Positions 1-7,782 of a DNA stretch of 9,951 nt are shown here, one piece after another (the stretch's first letter is position 1; every line of letters starts with the position of its first letter). Source of the DNA: Cohaesibacteraceae bacterium (GTDB lineage Bacteria > Pseudomonadota > Alphaproteobacteria > Rhizobiales > Cohaesibacteraceae). The notes below the pieces were generated by a model. It had not been told where the DNA came from. It was given only the letters and a program-made list of their open reading frames with translations, and made no database searches. The stretch is from assembly GCA_016764535.1 (NCBI GenBank), contig JAESRR010000166.1, positions 8,192 to 18,142 on the forward strand, read 5' to 3'. The position numbers and the translations under genes are program-made.

Positions 1-1034
1 GCCGCCAACAATGTTTCGAGCCCAATTGCACCATCAGCACATTCGGCAAATGGATTTCGTTTGGTATCAACATCCTGGGGATCGTGACTGCTGGTAATCA
101 CATCAATTGTACCATCAGCGATCGCTTGCACAATCGCCATCCTGTCGTCTTCATGGCGCAACGGAGGTGCCAGCTTGAAGAAAGTTCGGTACAATCCAAT
201 ATCATTTTCGTTTAGCGTGGCGTGGTTTATTGATGTCGCACAGGTAATATTGTCGCCCTGATCCTTGGCCCGTCTGATCACATCAATAGATTCGTTGCAT
301 GAAATTTGTGCTGCGTGGTAGCGGCCGCGTGTAAGCCGGGCAAGTCTGACATCTCTTGCAACCATGATGGTTTCGGCTTCAGCCGGGATACCCGGCAATC
401 CCAGGCGAGAAGCAGTTTCACCTTCATTCATAACACCATTGCCTGATAGATCCGGATCCTGCGGCATGTGAGAAATGAGAGCATTAAAATCTTTGGCATA
501 CGTGAGTGCGCGGCGCATGGTTAGCGCATTTGTCACCGGCTTGCGACCATTGGTAAACGCCACGGCCCCGGCTTCCTGCATTAAGCCAAATTCTGTCATT
601 TTATCGCCCTCAAGACCGCGCGTCATTGCTGCCATGGGATGAATGTTGACAATCGCTGTGTCGCGGGCGCGACGAAGGATGAAATCTACGAGGGCAATAT
701 CATCAATAACCGGGTCTGTATCCGGCATTACAATCATTGTTGTAACACCGCCCGCTGCGGCTGCCCTGCTTGCACTGGCTAGTGTTTCACGATGTTCTTC
801 GCCAGGTTCTCCGGTAAAAACTCTCATGTCTACAAGTCCGGGAGAAGCTATAAGCCCGGTTGCGTCAATTGTTTTCAAATTTTCAGATGGAGGAGATATA
901 TCTGGCCCCAATTCGCTGATGAAGCCATTTTCAATCAATATGTGGCCTGTCTCATCACGTTGGCTTGCCGGATCCACAATTCGGGCATTGCGAATGAAGA
1001 CCGATTGATTGTTTCCGTTTAAATTCTTGTTCAT
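1..1034 (-). CDS. pyrC: Dihydroorotase-like PyrC, probably non-catalytic (PyrX/PyrC' type); C-terminus cut by window edge
   Basis: ATG at 1034-1032; 344 complete codons are visible and the frame runs off the left edge, so roughly the last 80-100 residues are missing. The fold is a class I (multifunctional-complex type) dihydroorotase, the amidohydrolase family that cyclises carbamoyl aspartate to dihydroorotate. The start of the barrel reads SPGLVDMRVFTGEPG (about residues 64-78), where active enzymes have DMHVHLREPG, so both HxH zinc ligands are R71 and F73. By-eye alignment also gives N162 for the usual Asp in the FSDDG segment, Q243 for a later His, and S316 in TSSHDPQ where active enzymes have TDHAPH; H189 and H317 remain. 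Family knowledge: such degenerate PyrC chains follow pyrB in many alphaproteobacteria, and in Pseudomonas the inactive PyrC' is a structural part of the aspartate transcarbamoylase holoenzyme. It starts 17 bases after the pyrB stop, so the two are co-transcribed. An AAAGGCG element lies about 10-15 bases before the ATG. Family and place are certain; inactivity is inferred. Confidence 0.93.
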   Translation of the reverse strand, partial: MNKNLNGNNQSVFIRNARIVDPASQRDETGHILIENGFISELGPDISPPSENLKTIDATGLIASPGLVDMRVFTGEPGEEHRETLASASRAAAAGGVTTMIVMPDTDPVIDDIALVDFILRRARDTAIVNIHPMAAMTRGLEGDKMTEFGLMQEAGAVAFTNGRKPVTNALTMRRALTYAKDFNALISHMPQDPDLSGNGVMNEGETASRLGLPGIPAEAETIMVARDVRLARLTRGRYHAAQISCNESIDVIRRAKDQGDNITCATSINHATLNENDIGLYRTFFKLAPPLRHEDDRMAIVQAIADGTIDVITSSHDPQDVDTKRNPFAECADGAIGLETLLA

Positions 1035-1051
1035 CAGGCAGGCGCCTTTGT

Positions 1052-2008
1052 CTATATATTGGGCAGATTTTGCGCGAGAGCTTCCATTATCGCCATCCTT
1101 ACGGCAACTCCCATTTCCACCTGTTCCTTGATAACACTTCGATCACTGTCAGCGACCGCCGAATCTATTTCAACACCCCGGTTCATTGGTCCTGGATGCA
1201 TGACAATTGCATCCGGATTTGCATAGGCAAGCTTTTCCTCATCCAGTCCGAAATAACGAAAATATTCCCGCACTGAAGGAACAAAGGCACCATTCATGCG
1301 TTCCAGCTGCAAGCGAAGCATCATGACGACATCGACGTTTTTCAGGCCATCTTTCATATTGTGGAAGATTTCCACGCCCATATTTTCGATGCCGGTCGGC
1401 AAAAGTGTGGATGGCGCAATAACCCTTACCCGTGCACCCATTATATTGAGAAGCAGGATGTTTGATCGTGCAACGCGGGAATGTAAAACGTCACCACATA
1501 GTGCAACGGTTAGCCTGCCAATTCGTCCCTTGTTCCTTCGAATTGTAAGGGCATCAAGAAGCGCCTGTGTCGGGTGCTCGTGAGACCCGTCACCTGCGTT
1601 GATCACGGAGCAGCCTACTTTTCTTGATAATAGTTCTGCAGCCCCGGCTGAATGATGCCTGACAATCAGCAAGTCCGGGTTCATGGCGTTGAGAGTCATG
1701 GCAGTATCGAGCAGTGTTTCGCCTTTTTTCACTGACGAGTTTTTTACTGACATGTTCATCACATCAGCCCCAAGACGTTTTCCTGCAAGTTCAAAAGATG
1801 CCTGGGTTCGCGTTGAATTTTCAAAGAACAGATTGATTTGCGTGCGACCGCGCAGCGCAGATTTTTTCTTTTCAAGTCTACGGGAAACGATAACTTCCTG
1901 TTCTGCCAAATCGAGAAGAAACTCGATATCCTGCGCAGTCAGGCCGTCTATACCCAGCAAATGACGATGTCGGAATGCTATTGGGTTATGTGATGCAATC
2001 TGGCTCAT
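1052..2008 (-). CDS. pyrB: Aspartate carbamoyltransferase catalytic chain PyrB
   Basis: Cytosolic enzyme of the second step of de novo pyrimidine synthesis: carbamoyl phosphate plus aspartate gives carbamoyl aspartate. It has 318 residues, normal for the family. The carbamoyl-phosphate loop FFENSTRTQ is at 61-69 (STRT 65-68), the mobile SVKKGET loop at 92-98, R117 in VRHHSAGA, the HPTQ motif at 145-148, R178 in LHSRVARS, an MLRLQLER aspartate-binding segment at 230-237 and HPGPMNRG at 271-278. All expected active-site motifs are present, unlike its partner PyrC. The ATG at 2008-2006 is preceded by only weak purine-rich sequence, but the N-terminus has family length. The upstream gap of 105 bases to the broken AEC gene shows no convincing promoter: CATAAT is readable on the minus strand but without a good -35. 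No pyrI regulatory chain is visible, which fits a PyrB-PyrC' complex. Confidence 0.97.
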   Translation of the reverse strand: MSQIASHNPIAFRHRHLLGIDGLTAQDIEFLLDLAEQEVIVSRRLEKKKSALRGRTQINLFFENSTRTQASFELAGKRLGADVMNMSVKNSSVKKGETLLDTAMTLNAMNPDLLIVRHHSAGAAELLSRKVGCSVINAGDGSHEHPTQALLDALTIRRNKGRIGRLTVALCGDVLHSRVARSNILLLNIMGARVRVIAPSTLLPTGIENMGVEIFHNMKDGLKNVDVVMMLRLQLERMNGAFVPSVREYFRYFGLDEEKLAYANPDAIVMHPGPMNRGVEIDSAVADSDRSVIKEQVEMGVAVRMAIMEALAQNLPNI

Positions 2009-2113
2009 TAAAGCTCAGGCTATAGGCTCAATTGATCCATGGGGCAAGCATCATTAGTCACAATCTGAATTATGTTAGAGCCGGGAAATTTTCATTACAC
2101 AGAATCATCGCAA

Positions 2114-3046
2114 TTACATCTGTAACCAATCCAGAACAGCCAACATAAACGGAATTGTTAAAACAGAAAGGAAGGTCTGAAGTGTCGATAACGCCGCGTA
2201 AAGCGGTGCATCACCTCCCATTTTTTTTGCTAAAACATATCCATTCATTGCTGTGGGTACAGCAGTACAAAGTACAGCAATTTCAAGTGCAAATCCACGT
2301 AATCCCATTGGCCAGGCAATGAGTATTGTCAGAAGTGGCATGCCTAATAATCTGAGAAGGGCACCGGCCCACACAATAGGTGTTGGTGGAAATGCTTAAC
2401 GCAGGCGCAAATCTGATCCTATCAGCATCAAGCTGGCGGCAAGGCCGCCACGGGACAAAATTTCTATAAATGTGAGAATTGGATCCCAAATCCCTATAGA
2501 AAATCGATTAACCAGCAATCCCAGTACGCTGGCCCAGATCAAGGGGTTTTTTGCAATTTGACGCAAAATACCAAGTGCTGAAGTTTGCTTTCCGACGCAA
2601 ATGGACAACATTGCTACTACGATGACATTGAGTACCGGAATCATTACAGCCATGGCGATTGCCACAAGTGCCATGGCATCATTTTCGTAAAGTTTTGAAA
2701 CAATGGCTAATACAATGAATCCGTTCCAGCGAACAACGCATTGATAGACTGACGTATAAGCGGGAATTTCAACGCCCAGATGTTTAAATACCGGGTATGC
2801 CAATGCCATGATCGCGCAAGCGATTAAAACGACCAAAAGCAACGTGCCCGTCATTTCAGAAAGTGGCGTATTGTTCAAATCAGCATTTACCAAAATATGA
2901 AATATGAGCCCTGGATAAAAGAACCAGAAACTCAGAGTTTCAAATCCTTTCCATTGCTCTTCGGGTACAAACCCGGATTTTCGCAAATAGAGACCAAGCG
3001 CAATTAGTCCGAAGACAGGAACAAGGCTTTCAAAGACCAGAAACAT
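2114..3046 (-). pseudogene. AEC (auxin efflux carrier) family transporter interrupted by one in-frame TAA
   Basis: The ATG at 3046-3044 opens 216 codons, then TAA at 2398-2396, then the same frame continues to the stop ending at 2114. Read through, the product is 310 residues, the usual AEC length, with no shift or deletion. The family is a ten-helix inner-membrane carrier for small organic anions. Visible helices include VFGLIALGLYL (11-21), LLLVVLIACAIMALAY (about 69-84), VALVAIAMAVMIPVLNVIVVAML-like sequence near 126-148, the RWNGFIVLAIVSKLY motif (about 106-120), and NPLIWASVLGLL (about 165-176). After the stop come LLRLLGMPLLTILIAWPMG and VLCTAVPTAMNGYVLAKKMGGD, which are typical AEC C-terminal motifs. 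The stop follows SLMLIGSDLRLR, roughly between helices 7 and 8. GTG at 2374 could reinitiate but has no clear ribosome site. Either a recent nonsense mutation, a sequencing error, or readthrough. A GGAA ribosome site lies about 7 bases before the ATG. Substrate unknown. Confidence 0.82.
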
Positions 3047-3096
3047 GCCATTTCCAATAAAGGTAGGGGGATATAAGGGCTGATAGTTTTAGGGAC

Positions 3097-3579
3097 CTAA
3101 TTTTGAGCTTGATGCTTTAATCGGTCAAGTGCCCCCTGGAGAATATAGGAAGCGGCCAGTTTATCGACGACTTCACTACGTCGCTTTCTTGATGTATCGG
3201 CAGCCAGTAGAGTTCGCGTAACAGCAACTGTCGAAAGACGTTCGTCCCAGAGTGTTACTGGAATACCGCACAGTGGTTGAAGATTGCGAATGAAGGAACG
3301 CGTAGACTGACAACGAGGACCTTCTGACCCATCCATATTTATGGGCATACCAATGACCAATCCACCAACCAGGTTGTTTTCACAGAACTCCAGTAATAAT
3401 TTCACGTCCAGTGAAAACTTTTTTTTTCGAATCGTTTCCATTGGACTTGCAATGCGCAATCCGGGATCACTCAGAGCAATTCCGATCGTTTTACTTCCAA
3501 GATCAAGCCCCGCTAATCGGGCTCCCGGGTCGAGATCCCGTGCTAACTGTTCCAATGAAATATCAAAATGTGTGCTCAT
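3097..3579 (-). CDS. ruvX: RuvX/YqgF, RNase-H-fold pre-16S rRNA processing nuclease (putative Holliday junction resolvase)
   Basis: From ATG 3579-3577 the product has 160 residues. It has the YqgF architecture: [16 protein letters not shown] at about 24-39 (Asp26, first metal ligand), IASPMETI at 43-50, [14 protein letters not shown] at 74-87, [11 protein letters not shown] at 110-120 (Glu113) and [12 protein letters not shown] at 137-148 (Asp139). The D-E-D set needed for RuvC/RNase-H-type two-metal catalysis is intact. Family knowledge: E. coli YqgF matures the 5' end of 16S rRNA; a Holliday-junction role was proposed from the fold. The frame stays open upstream to a TTG at 3621, adding 14 residues, but the ATG gives a family-like N-terminus ([21 protein letters not shown]). 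No good Shine-Dalgarno is visible for the ATG, so the start is the uncertain part. It is the first gene of the minus-strand group, 50 bases before the AEC gene, and is divergent from the SnoaL-like gene across a shared control region with a LexA-type box. Confidence 0.93.
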   Translation of the reverse strand: MSTHFDISLEQLARDLDPGARLAGLDLGSKTIGIALSDPGLRIASPMETIRKKKFSLDVKLLLEFCENNLVGGLVIGMPINMDGSEGPRCQSTRSFIRNLQPLCGIPVTLWDERLSTVAVTRTLLAADTSRKRRSEVVDKLAASYILQGALDRLKHQAQN

Positions 3580-3654
3580 CCAAGCGGCTGTATCATGAGT
3601 GTTACGATGCGCCAAGTTCAATTTCCGGCCTGGGATAAATATAAGCTGCAGGGC

Positions 3655-3683
3655 TGGACAATTGTATTTTGTTCTCGTAATGT
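3655..3683 (+). promoter_or_regulatory. Candidate promoter of the SnoaL-like gene
   Basis: TGGACA (3655-3660, five of six to TTGACA), then 17 bases, then TAATGT (3678-3683, weak as a -10). It would start transcription near 3690, giving a leader of about 18 bases with the AGGAG ribosome site at 3697-3701. The -35 and spacing are good and the -10 is poor. On the other strand TATATT (3643-3638) is a possible ruvX -10, without a good -35. Confidence 0.35.
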
Positions 3684-3685
3684 TC
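3671..3685 (+). promoter_or_regulatory. Candidate LexA (SOS) box, GTTC-N7-GTTC
   Basis: The sequence GTTCTCGTAATGTTC is an exact direct repeat with 7-base spacing, in a T-rich setting (ATTTT before, TATTT after). Established knowledge: LexA of alphaproteobacteria binds GTTC-N7-GTTC rather than the gamma-type palindrome. It overlaps the candidate -10 and ends 22 bases before the SnoaL-like start codon, where a repressor would block initiation. Eight fixed bases on either strand occur by chance about 0.3 times per 10 kb, so the position carries much of the support. Confidence 0.5.
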
Positions 3686-3707
3686 TATTTCAAATCAGGA
3701 GAGTTTC

Positions 3708-4196
3708 ATGGTTGCCCTTGCTATTCAGTATTCAATTCCGACCGAAGTGATTGACAGTCAGGCATTCAGGGAAGCCATTTTTAATCAAACAGGGTTGCTT
3801 CGCCGCGGCCGTATTCTGGAAGCATTTGACGCACATTTTTCAACTTCCGGGGTAATGTATGCCAATGATCGTATATTTGGGCGAGATGCTCTTGAATGCC
3901 GGGCCAAGCAGGAGCCATTTATAGGTACTGCGCGATCGATTGATGGTCGTATTAGCGATGTTGTGACATGTCCAGAGATGCAAATATGCTGTTTTCGTAA
4001 TCATACCCGGTATGTTTCTGCCCATGGGGAGCTCGTCACAATTGATGGTCTTCACTGGCAACAATGGTTTAATAATGCGATTGTTGAAGAACGGTATTAT
4101 AGCGGTGCATTACAGAACAGACGGATTGCCCAGGGCATCCTGACTTCGCCTGAATCCTTGCCGCTTTTGCTGGCCAGAGAAGAATCGCTCACCTGA
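3708..4196 (+). CDS. SnoaL/NTF2-like domain protein of unknown function
   Basis: 162 residues from ATG 3708, with a clear AGGAG ribosome site (3697-3701) and 6-base spacing. The order of elements fits the SnoaL/NTF2-like alpha+beta cone fold: an N-terminal helix region (about 16-44) with GRILEAFDAHFS, a strand VMYANDRIFGRDALECRAKQEPF (about 49-71) matching the usual 'voyy-p-G-aaI' section, two central strands (about 81-108), and the closing pair LHWQQWFNNAIVEERYYSG (about 115-133), equal to the family's 'w-dGkIveery' ending. No signal peptide or membrane helix. SnoaL-like proteins include small cyclases, isomerases and proteins without known activity; the substrate cannot be read here. It is a single gene between divergent ruvX and gatC, 157 bases before gatC. 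The GTTC-N7-GTTC site in its promoter suggests, as inference, induction by DNA damage, which would be unusual for this family. Confidence 0.85.
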   Translation: MVALAIQYSIPTEVIDSQAFREAIFNQTGLLRRGRILEAFDAHFSTSGVMYANDRIFGRDALECRAKQEPFIGTARSIDGRISDVVTCPEMQICCFRNHTRYVSAHGELVTIDGLHWQQWFNNAIVEERYYSGALQNRRIAQGILTSPESLPLLLAREESLT

Positions 4197-4271
4197 ATTT
4201 CCCAATTTTGTCTGGATATAGCTATATTTTTGGGTTTTCCCTGGTAATTCCGCTTTCTTGCGGCGGAATGG

Positions 4272-4301
4272 TTGCTTGTCTTTGCCCTGATTTGTTATAG
4301 G
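4272..4301 (+). promoter_or_regulatory. Candidate gatCAB promoter
   Basis: TTGCTT (4272-4277) and TATAGG (4296-4301) with an 18-base spacer, or TTATAG (4295-4300) with 17. Transcription would begin near 4307, inside the first arm of the inverted repeat at 4304-4326. Partial matches only, but it is the best pair in the 157-base gap. Confidence 0.35.
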
Positions 4302-4303
4302 CG

Positions 4304-4326
4304 TGTGTGCTCAGCCCGAGCACACA
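4304..4326 (+). repeat. Perfect 9-bp inverted repeat with 5-base loop upstream of gatC
   Basis: TGTGTGCTC (4304-4312), AGCCC (4313-4317), GAGCACACA (4318-4326). There is no T-run after it (ATTCGT follows), so it is not an intrinsic terminator. It sits 28 bases before the gatC ATG and just after the candidate -10. It could be a dimeric regulator's operator or a stem-loop at the 5' end of the gatCAB mRNA. Confidence 0.6.
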
Positions 4327-4353
4327 ATTCGTAATGAAAAGGCATCTATTTTC

Positions 4354-4641
4354 ATGTCAGTTGACACACAGACAGTCAAACGCGTCGCACGCCTTGCGCG
4401 TATAGCGGTGAGTGACGAAGAAGCACAACATTTGTCCGGTGAACTCAATACCATCCTGAACTGGGTTGAACAACTCAACGAGGTTGATGTCGAAAATGTT
4501 GAGCCAATGACTTCTGTAGTTGAGCAAACCATGAAAAAACGTCAGGACAGCGTCACAGATGGTGGTTATGCAGATCAAATTGTTCAGAATGCGCCAGCCT
4601 CCGAGGATCGGTTTTTCGCAGTTCCCAAAGTAATTGAATAA
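4354..4641 (+). CDS. gatC: Asp-tRNA(Asn)/Glu-tRNA(Gln) amidotransferase subunit C
   Basis: 95 residues from ATG 4354. GatC is the small scaffold that wraps the GatA-GatB interface and stabilises the amidotransferase. Typical features are the N-terminal helix [20 protein letters not shown] (1-20), [23 protein letters not shown] at about 30-52, and the C-terminal ending [27 protein letters not shown]. The length and both ends match the family. The frame remains open upstream to a GTG at 4303, but that extension would run through the inverted repeat and has no family counterpart; AAAAGG lies about 12 bases before the chosen ATG. It is the first gene of gatC-gatA-gatB, 50 bases before gatA. Confidence 0.96.
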   Translation: MSVDTQTVKRVARLARIAVSDEEAQHLSGELNTILNWVEQLNEVDVENVEPMTSVVEQTMKKRQDSVTDGGYADQIVQNAPASEDRFFAVPKVIE

Positions 4642-4676
4642 TCAATTAATTCTGTTAGCGCTTGCGCATAAATGAA

Positions 4677-4683
4677 AAGGGAG
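4677..4683 (+). promoter_or_regulatory. Shine-Dalgarno site fixing the gatA start
   Basis: AAGGGAG lies 8 bases before GTG 4692. The longer frame opening at TTG 4662 would place this site inside the coding region, so the GTG is preferred. Confidence 0.75.
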
Positions 4684-4691
4684 CATGTACT

Positions 4692-6173
4692 GTGACAGAA
4701 CTCACAGCTCTCACGCTTGCTGAAGCCCGCGACGGGCTTTCCAAAAAAGAATTTACTTCAGTTGAATTGACTACGGCATATCTCAAGGCAATCGAGAATG
4801 CTGACAAACTGAATGCCTATGTTGCTGTGACGGCCGAAAAGGCACTTTCCATGGCTGCCGTTTCGGATGGTCGTTACTCTGATGGAACAGCCCGCGATCT
4901 GGAAGGCATTCCCCTTGGAATCAAGGATTTATATTGCACCAAAGACGTTCGCTCCCAAGCCAGTTCCAATATCCTGAAAGGTTTCAAGCCTGGATATGAA
5001 TCCACAGTTACGCAAAACCTGTGGGATGATGGAGCCGTGATGCTTGGCAAACTCAATATGGATGAGTTTGCCATGGGGTCGTCTAACGAAACCAGTTTTG
5101 ATGGGCCGGTTATCAACCCTTGGCGCGCTGAGGGCAGTAATGTCAATCTGGTGCCTGGTGGATCATCCGGTGGTTCGGCAACTGCTGTTTCGGCTCATTT
5201 GTGTGTTGCCGCAACTGCGTCCGATACAGGTGGATCAATTCGTCAGCCTGCTGTATTCACTGGTACTGTGGGTATCAAACCCACCTATGGGAGGTGTTCT
5301 CGCTGGGGGATGATCGCTTTTGCATCTTCACTCGATCAGGCAGGTCCCATAACACGTACTGTACGTGATTCTGCGATTATGCTAAAAAGTATGGCTTCGG
5401 TTGACAGCAAGGATACTACGTCTGTTGATTTGCCTGTTCCTGATTATGAAGCGGCTATCACCGGTGATGTTCGGGGCATGCGAATTGGTATCCCAAAACA
5501 ATACCGCGTTGACAATATGCCCGATGAAATTGAATCACTTTGGCAACAGGGCATTGTCTGGTTAAAAGATGCCGGAGCAGAGATCGTAGAAATCTCTCTT
5601 CCAATGACTAAATATGCTTTACCTGCATATTACATCATTGCGCCGGCAGAGGCATCTTCCAATCTTGCCCGATACGACGGTGTCAAGTACGGACTGCGTA
5701 TCGACGGCGATGATATAACCGACATGTACGAAAAATCCAGATCTGCCGGATTTGGTGATGAAGTAAAACGCCGTATCCTCATTGGTACCTACGTCTTGTC
5801 TGCGGGTTACTACGATGCCTATTACAAACGGGCTCAAAAAGTACGGACCCTGATCAAACAGGATTTTGAAAAAGCATTTAGAAATGTTGATACCATTTTG
5901 ACCCCGGCTACACCGACAGCTGCCTTTGCAGTTAATCGTCAGGATGTCGACCCAATTGAAATGTTCATGAATGATATTTTTACGGTGACGGTCAATATGG
6001 CCGGACTCCCTGGAATAGCATTGGCAGTTGGCAAATCATCTGACGGGCTGCCGCTTGGGCTACAGTTGATTGGCAAAGCATTTGACGAAAGTACGCTTTA
6101 TCGTGCTGCCGGTGTTCTTGAAGATGCTGCAGGGATTATGGAAGCACCTGCAAACTGGTGGGATGCCGGTTGA
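4692..6173 (+). CDS. gatA: Asp-tRNA(Asn)/Glu-tRNA(Gln) amidotransferase subunit A
   Basis: 493 residues from GTG 4692. GatA is the amidase subunit: it releases ammonia from glutamine, which GatB uses to convert Glu-tRNA(Gln) to Gln-tRNA(Gln) and/or Asp-tRNA(Asn) to Asn-tRNA(Asn). The amidase-signature Ser-cisSer-Lys triad is intact: Lys78 in [10 protein letters not shown] (72-81), cis-Ser158 in [10 protein letters not shown] (154-163), and nucleophile Ser182 in [11 protein letters not shown] (177-187). Further family blocks are [16 protein letters not shown] (120-135), [13 protein letters not shown] (194-206), [59 protein letters not shown] and [14 protein letters not shown]. The C-terminus ends NWWDAG as in alphaproteobacterial GatA. 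An upstream TTG (4662) would add 10 residues without family support. It lies between gatC and gatB in the usual C-A-B order, with a 135-base gap before gatB that holds two stem-loops. Confidence 0.98.
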   Translation: MTELTALTLAEARDGLSKKEFTSVELTTAYLKAIENADKLNAYVAVTAEKALSMAAVSDGRYSDGTARDLEGIPLGIKDLYCTKDVRSQASSNILKGFKPGYESTVTQNLWDDGAVMLGKLNMDEFAMGSSNETSFDGPVINPWRAEGSNVNLVPGGSSGGSATAVSAHLCVAATASDTGGSIRQPAVFTGTVGIKPTYGRCSRWGMIAFASSLDQAGPITRTVRDSAIMLKSMASVDSKDTTSVDLPVPDYEAAITGDVRGMRIGIPKQYRVDNMPDEIESLWQQGIVWLKDAGAEIVEISLPMTKYALPAYYIIAPAEASSNLARYDGVKYGLRIDGDDITDMYEKSRSAGFGDEVKRRILIGTYVLSAGYYDAYYKRAQKVRTLIKQDFEKAFRNVDTILTPATPTAAFAVNRQDVDPIEMFMNDIFTVTVNMAGLPGIALAVGKSSDGLPLGLQLIGKAFDESTLYRAAGVLEDAAGIMEAPANWWDAG

Positions 6174-6213
6174 TGCCTATATTTGCAAAAGGCCATTTGT
6201 TTTCTGATTTGTG

Positions 6214-6287
6214 CCGTGTATTTACACGGGCGCCAAATTCCTGGATTTTTTTAAATGTTACGGCACGCAGAGAAATTCTGTGTTGCC
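6214..6287 (+). other. Two stem-loops in the gatA-gatB intercistronic region
   Basis: First hairpin: CCGTGT (6214-6219) with ACACGG (6224-6229), loop ATTT. Second: GGC (6262-6264) plus ACGCAGA (6265-6271) with TCTGTGT (6277-6283) plus GCC (6285-6287), one G-U pair, one bulged T and loop GAAAT. The second ends five bases before the gatB ribosome site. The first is followed by a non-T stretch, so neither reads as a classical terminator. They could set relative gatA/gatB expression by mRNA processing, protection or occlusion of the ribosome site. Confidence 0.45.
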
Positions 6288-6292
6288 AGACG

Positions 6293-6300
6293 AGGTGAGG
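6293..6300 (+). promoter_or_regulatory. Shine-Dalgarno site fixing the gatB start
   Basis: AGGTGAGG lies 8 bases before ATG 6309 and 5 before the in-frame GTG 6306. It rules out the earlier in-frame ATG at 6255 as the main start. Confidence 0.75.
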
Positions 6301-6308
6301 GTACTGTG

Positions 6309-7775
6309 ATGGCGAAAGCCCCAACCAACAAACTCATTAAAGGTGCAACCGGTGATTGGGAGGTTGTTATCGGCCTTGAAGTCCATGCGCAGGTTTCATC
6401 TGAGTCCAAGCTTTTTTCAGGTTCATCAACAAAATTTGGTTGCGAACCAAACAGTAATGTTTCATTTGTTGATTGTGCAATGCCCGGCATGTTGCCGGTC
6501 ATAAACGAGGAGTGTGTACGTCAGGCTGTTCGATCCGGGCTTGGATTGAAGGCGAAAATTAACAAACGTTCGCTGTTCGATCGCAAAAATTACTTTTATC
6601 CGGATTTACCCCAGGGTTATCAGATTTCCCAGTATCTTGATCCGATAGTCGGCGAAGGCGAGGTCGTTCTCGATATGCTGGATGGCGAACGTGTCGTTAT
6701 TGGCATTGAACGTCTGCATCTTGAACAGGATGCAGGGAAATCGACCCACGATCAACATCCTACATTGACCTATGTCGATTTGAATAGATCCGGTGTTGCA
6801 TTGATGGAAATCGTTTCCAAACCAGATTTGCGATCCTCGGCGGAGGTCCGCACCTATATCTCCAAAATTCGGACTATTCTGCGTTATCTGGGGACGTGTG
6901 ATGGCAACATGGATGAAGGTTCCTTGCGAGCCGATGTGAATATTTCGGTCAGGCGTCCTGGTGAGGAACTTGGTACCCGTTGTGAAGTCAAGAACGTAAA
7001 CTCGATCAGGTTTGCTGGCCAGGCTGTCGATTTTGAGGCGCGGCGTCAAATTGCGGTTCTGGAAGATGGCGGTACTATTTCCCAGGAAACATTATTGTTT
7101 GATCCAAAAACCGGTGAAACCCGTTCGATGCGATCAAAAGAAGAAGCGCATGACTACAGGTATTTCCCGGACCCTGATTTACTGCCGCTTGAGTTTGATG
7201 ATGCATTTGTTGAACTAATGCGACAGGATTTGCCGGAATTACCAGACGACAAGCGCGCACGCTTTATATCCGAATTCGGATTGAAACCATATGACGCCAG
7301 TGTACTTGTTCTTGAGCGCCCATCTGCAGATTTTTTTGAAGAAGTTGCAAACGGTCGTGATGCAAAGTTAGCTGCCAACTGGGTAATTAATGAACTCTTT
7401 GGTCGATTGAACAAGGAAAGCCTCAATATTACTACGAGCCCGATTTCTTCAAAACAACTGGGCGGGATTATTGACCTTATATCCTCAGGCGACATTTCTG
7501 GTAAAATTGCCAAGGATGTATTTGAGATTGTCTGGACGGAGGGTGGCGTACCTTCTGAAATTGTCGAAACCCGGAGCATGAAACAGGTTACAGACACCGG
7601 GGCGATCGAAAGTATCATCAACGAGATTATTACCAGAAATCCGGACCAGGTCGCTAAAGTCAAAGACAAACCGTCAATGATTGGCTGGTTTGTTGGCCAG
7701 GTCATGAAGGCCTCCCAAGGCAAGGCCAACCCGCAAGCGGTTAACAGAATCCTTAAAGAAAAACTTGGGTTATAG
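6309..7775 (+). CDS. gatB: Asp-tRNA(Asn)/Glu-tRNA(Gln) amidotransferase subunit B
   Basis: 488 residues from ATG 6309. GatB binds the misacylated tRNA, activates its side-chain carboxylate by ATP-dependent phosphorylation and transfers ammonia from GatA. The family start is [13 protein letters not shown] (about 16-28), followed by [99 protein letters not shown] and [10 protein letters not shown]. The C-terminal YqeY-like tRNA-binding domain ends [31 protein letters not shown], written here as adjoining blocks ([17 protein letters not shown], then [10 protein letters not shown]). Length and both ends match the family. The adjacent in-frame GTG 6306 is a possible alternative start. It is the last gene of gatCAB; a strong terminator follows 8 bases after the stop. 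Presence of the complex implies an indirect route for Gln-tRNA and/or Asn-tRNA; the synthetases that decide which are outside the window. Confidence 0.98.
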   Translation: MAKAPTNKLIKGATGDWEVVIGLEVHAQVSSESKLFSGSSTKFGCEPNSNVSFVDCAMPGMLPVINEECVRQAVRSGLGLKAKINKRSLFDRKNYFYPDLPQGYQISQYLDPIVGEGEVVLDMLDGERVVIGIERLHLEQDAGKSTHDQHPTLTYVDLNRSGVALMEIVSKPDLRSSAEVRTYISKIRTILRYLGTCDGNMDEGSLRADVNISVRRPGEELGTRCEVKNVNSIRFAGQAVDFEARRQIAVLEDGGTISQETLLFDPKTGETRSMRSKEEAHDYRYFPDPDLLPLEFDDAFVELMRQDLPELPDDKRARFISEFGLKPYDASVLVLERPSADFFEEVANGRDAKLAANWVINELFGRLNKESLNITTSPISSKQLGGIIDLISSGDISGKIAKDVFEIVWTEGGVPSEIVETRSMKQVTDTGAIESIINEIITRNPDQVAKVKDKPSMIGWFVGQVMKASQGKANPQAVNRILKEKLGL

Positions 7776-7782
7776 AATACAA

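Noticed and set aside
643..1008. Plus-strand open frame opposite pyrC
   Set aside because: Antisense to the conserved N-terminal half of PyrC; the Ala/Ser-rich translation mirrors its codons.
3580..3621. TTG start at 3621 for ruvX
   Set aside because: Adds 14 residues unlike RuvX N-termini and would leave almost no leader after the possible -10 at 3643-3638; kept only as an alternative.
4247..4269. Hairpin ATTCCGC / GCGGAAT between the SnoaL-like gene and gatC as a terminator
   Set aside because: The stem is 7 bp but is followed by GGTTGCTTG rather than a T-run, and it lies 50 bases past the stop; at most a weak or factor-dependent signal.
6606..7049. 147-codon minus-strand open frame opposite gatB
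   Set aside because: Shadow of conserved gatB codons, without a family resemblance or ribosome site.
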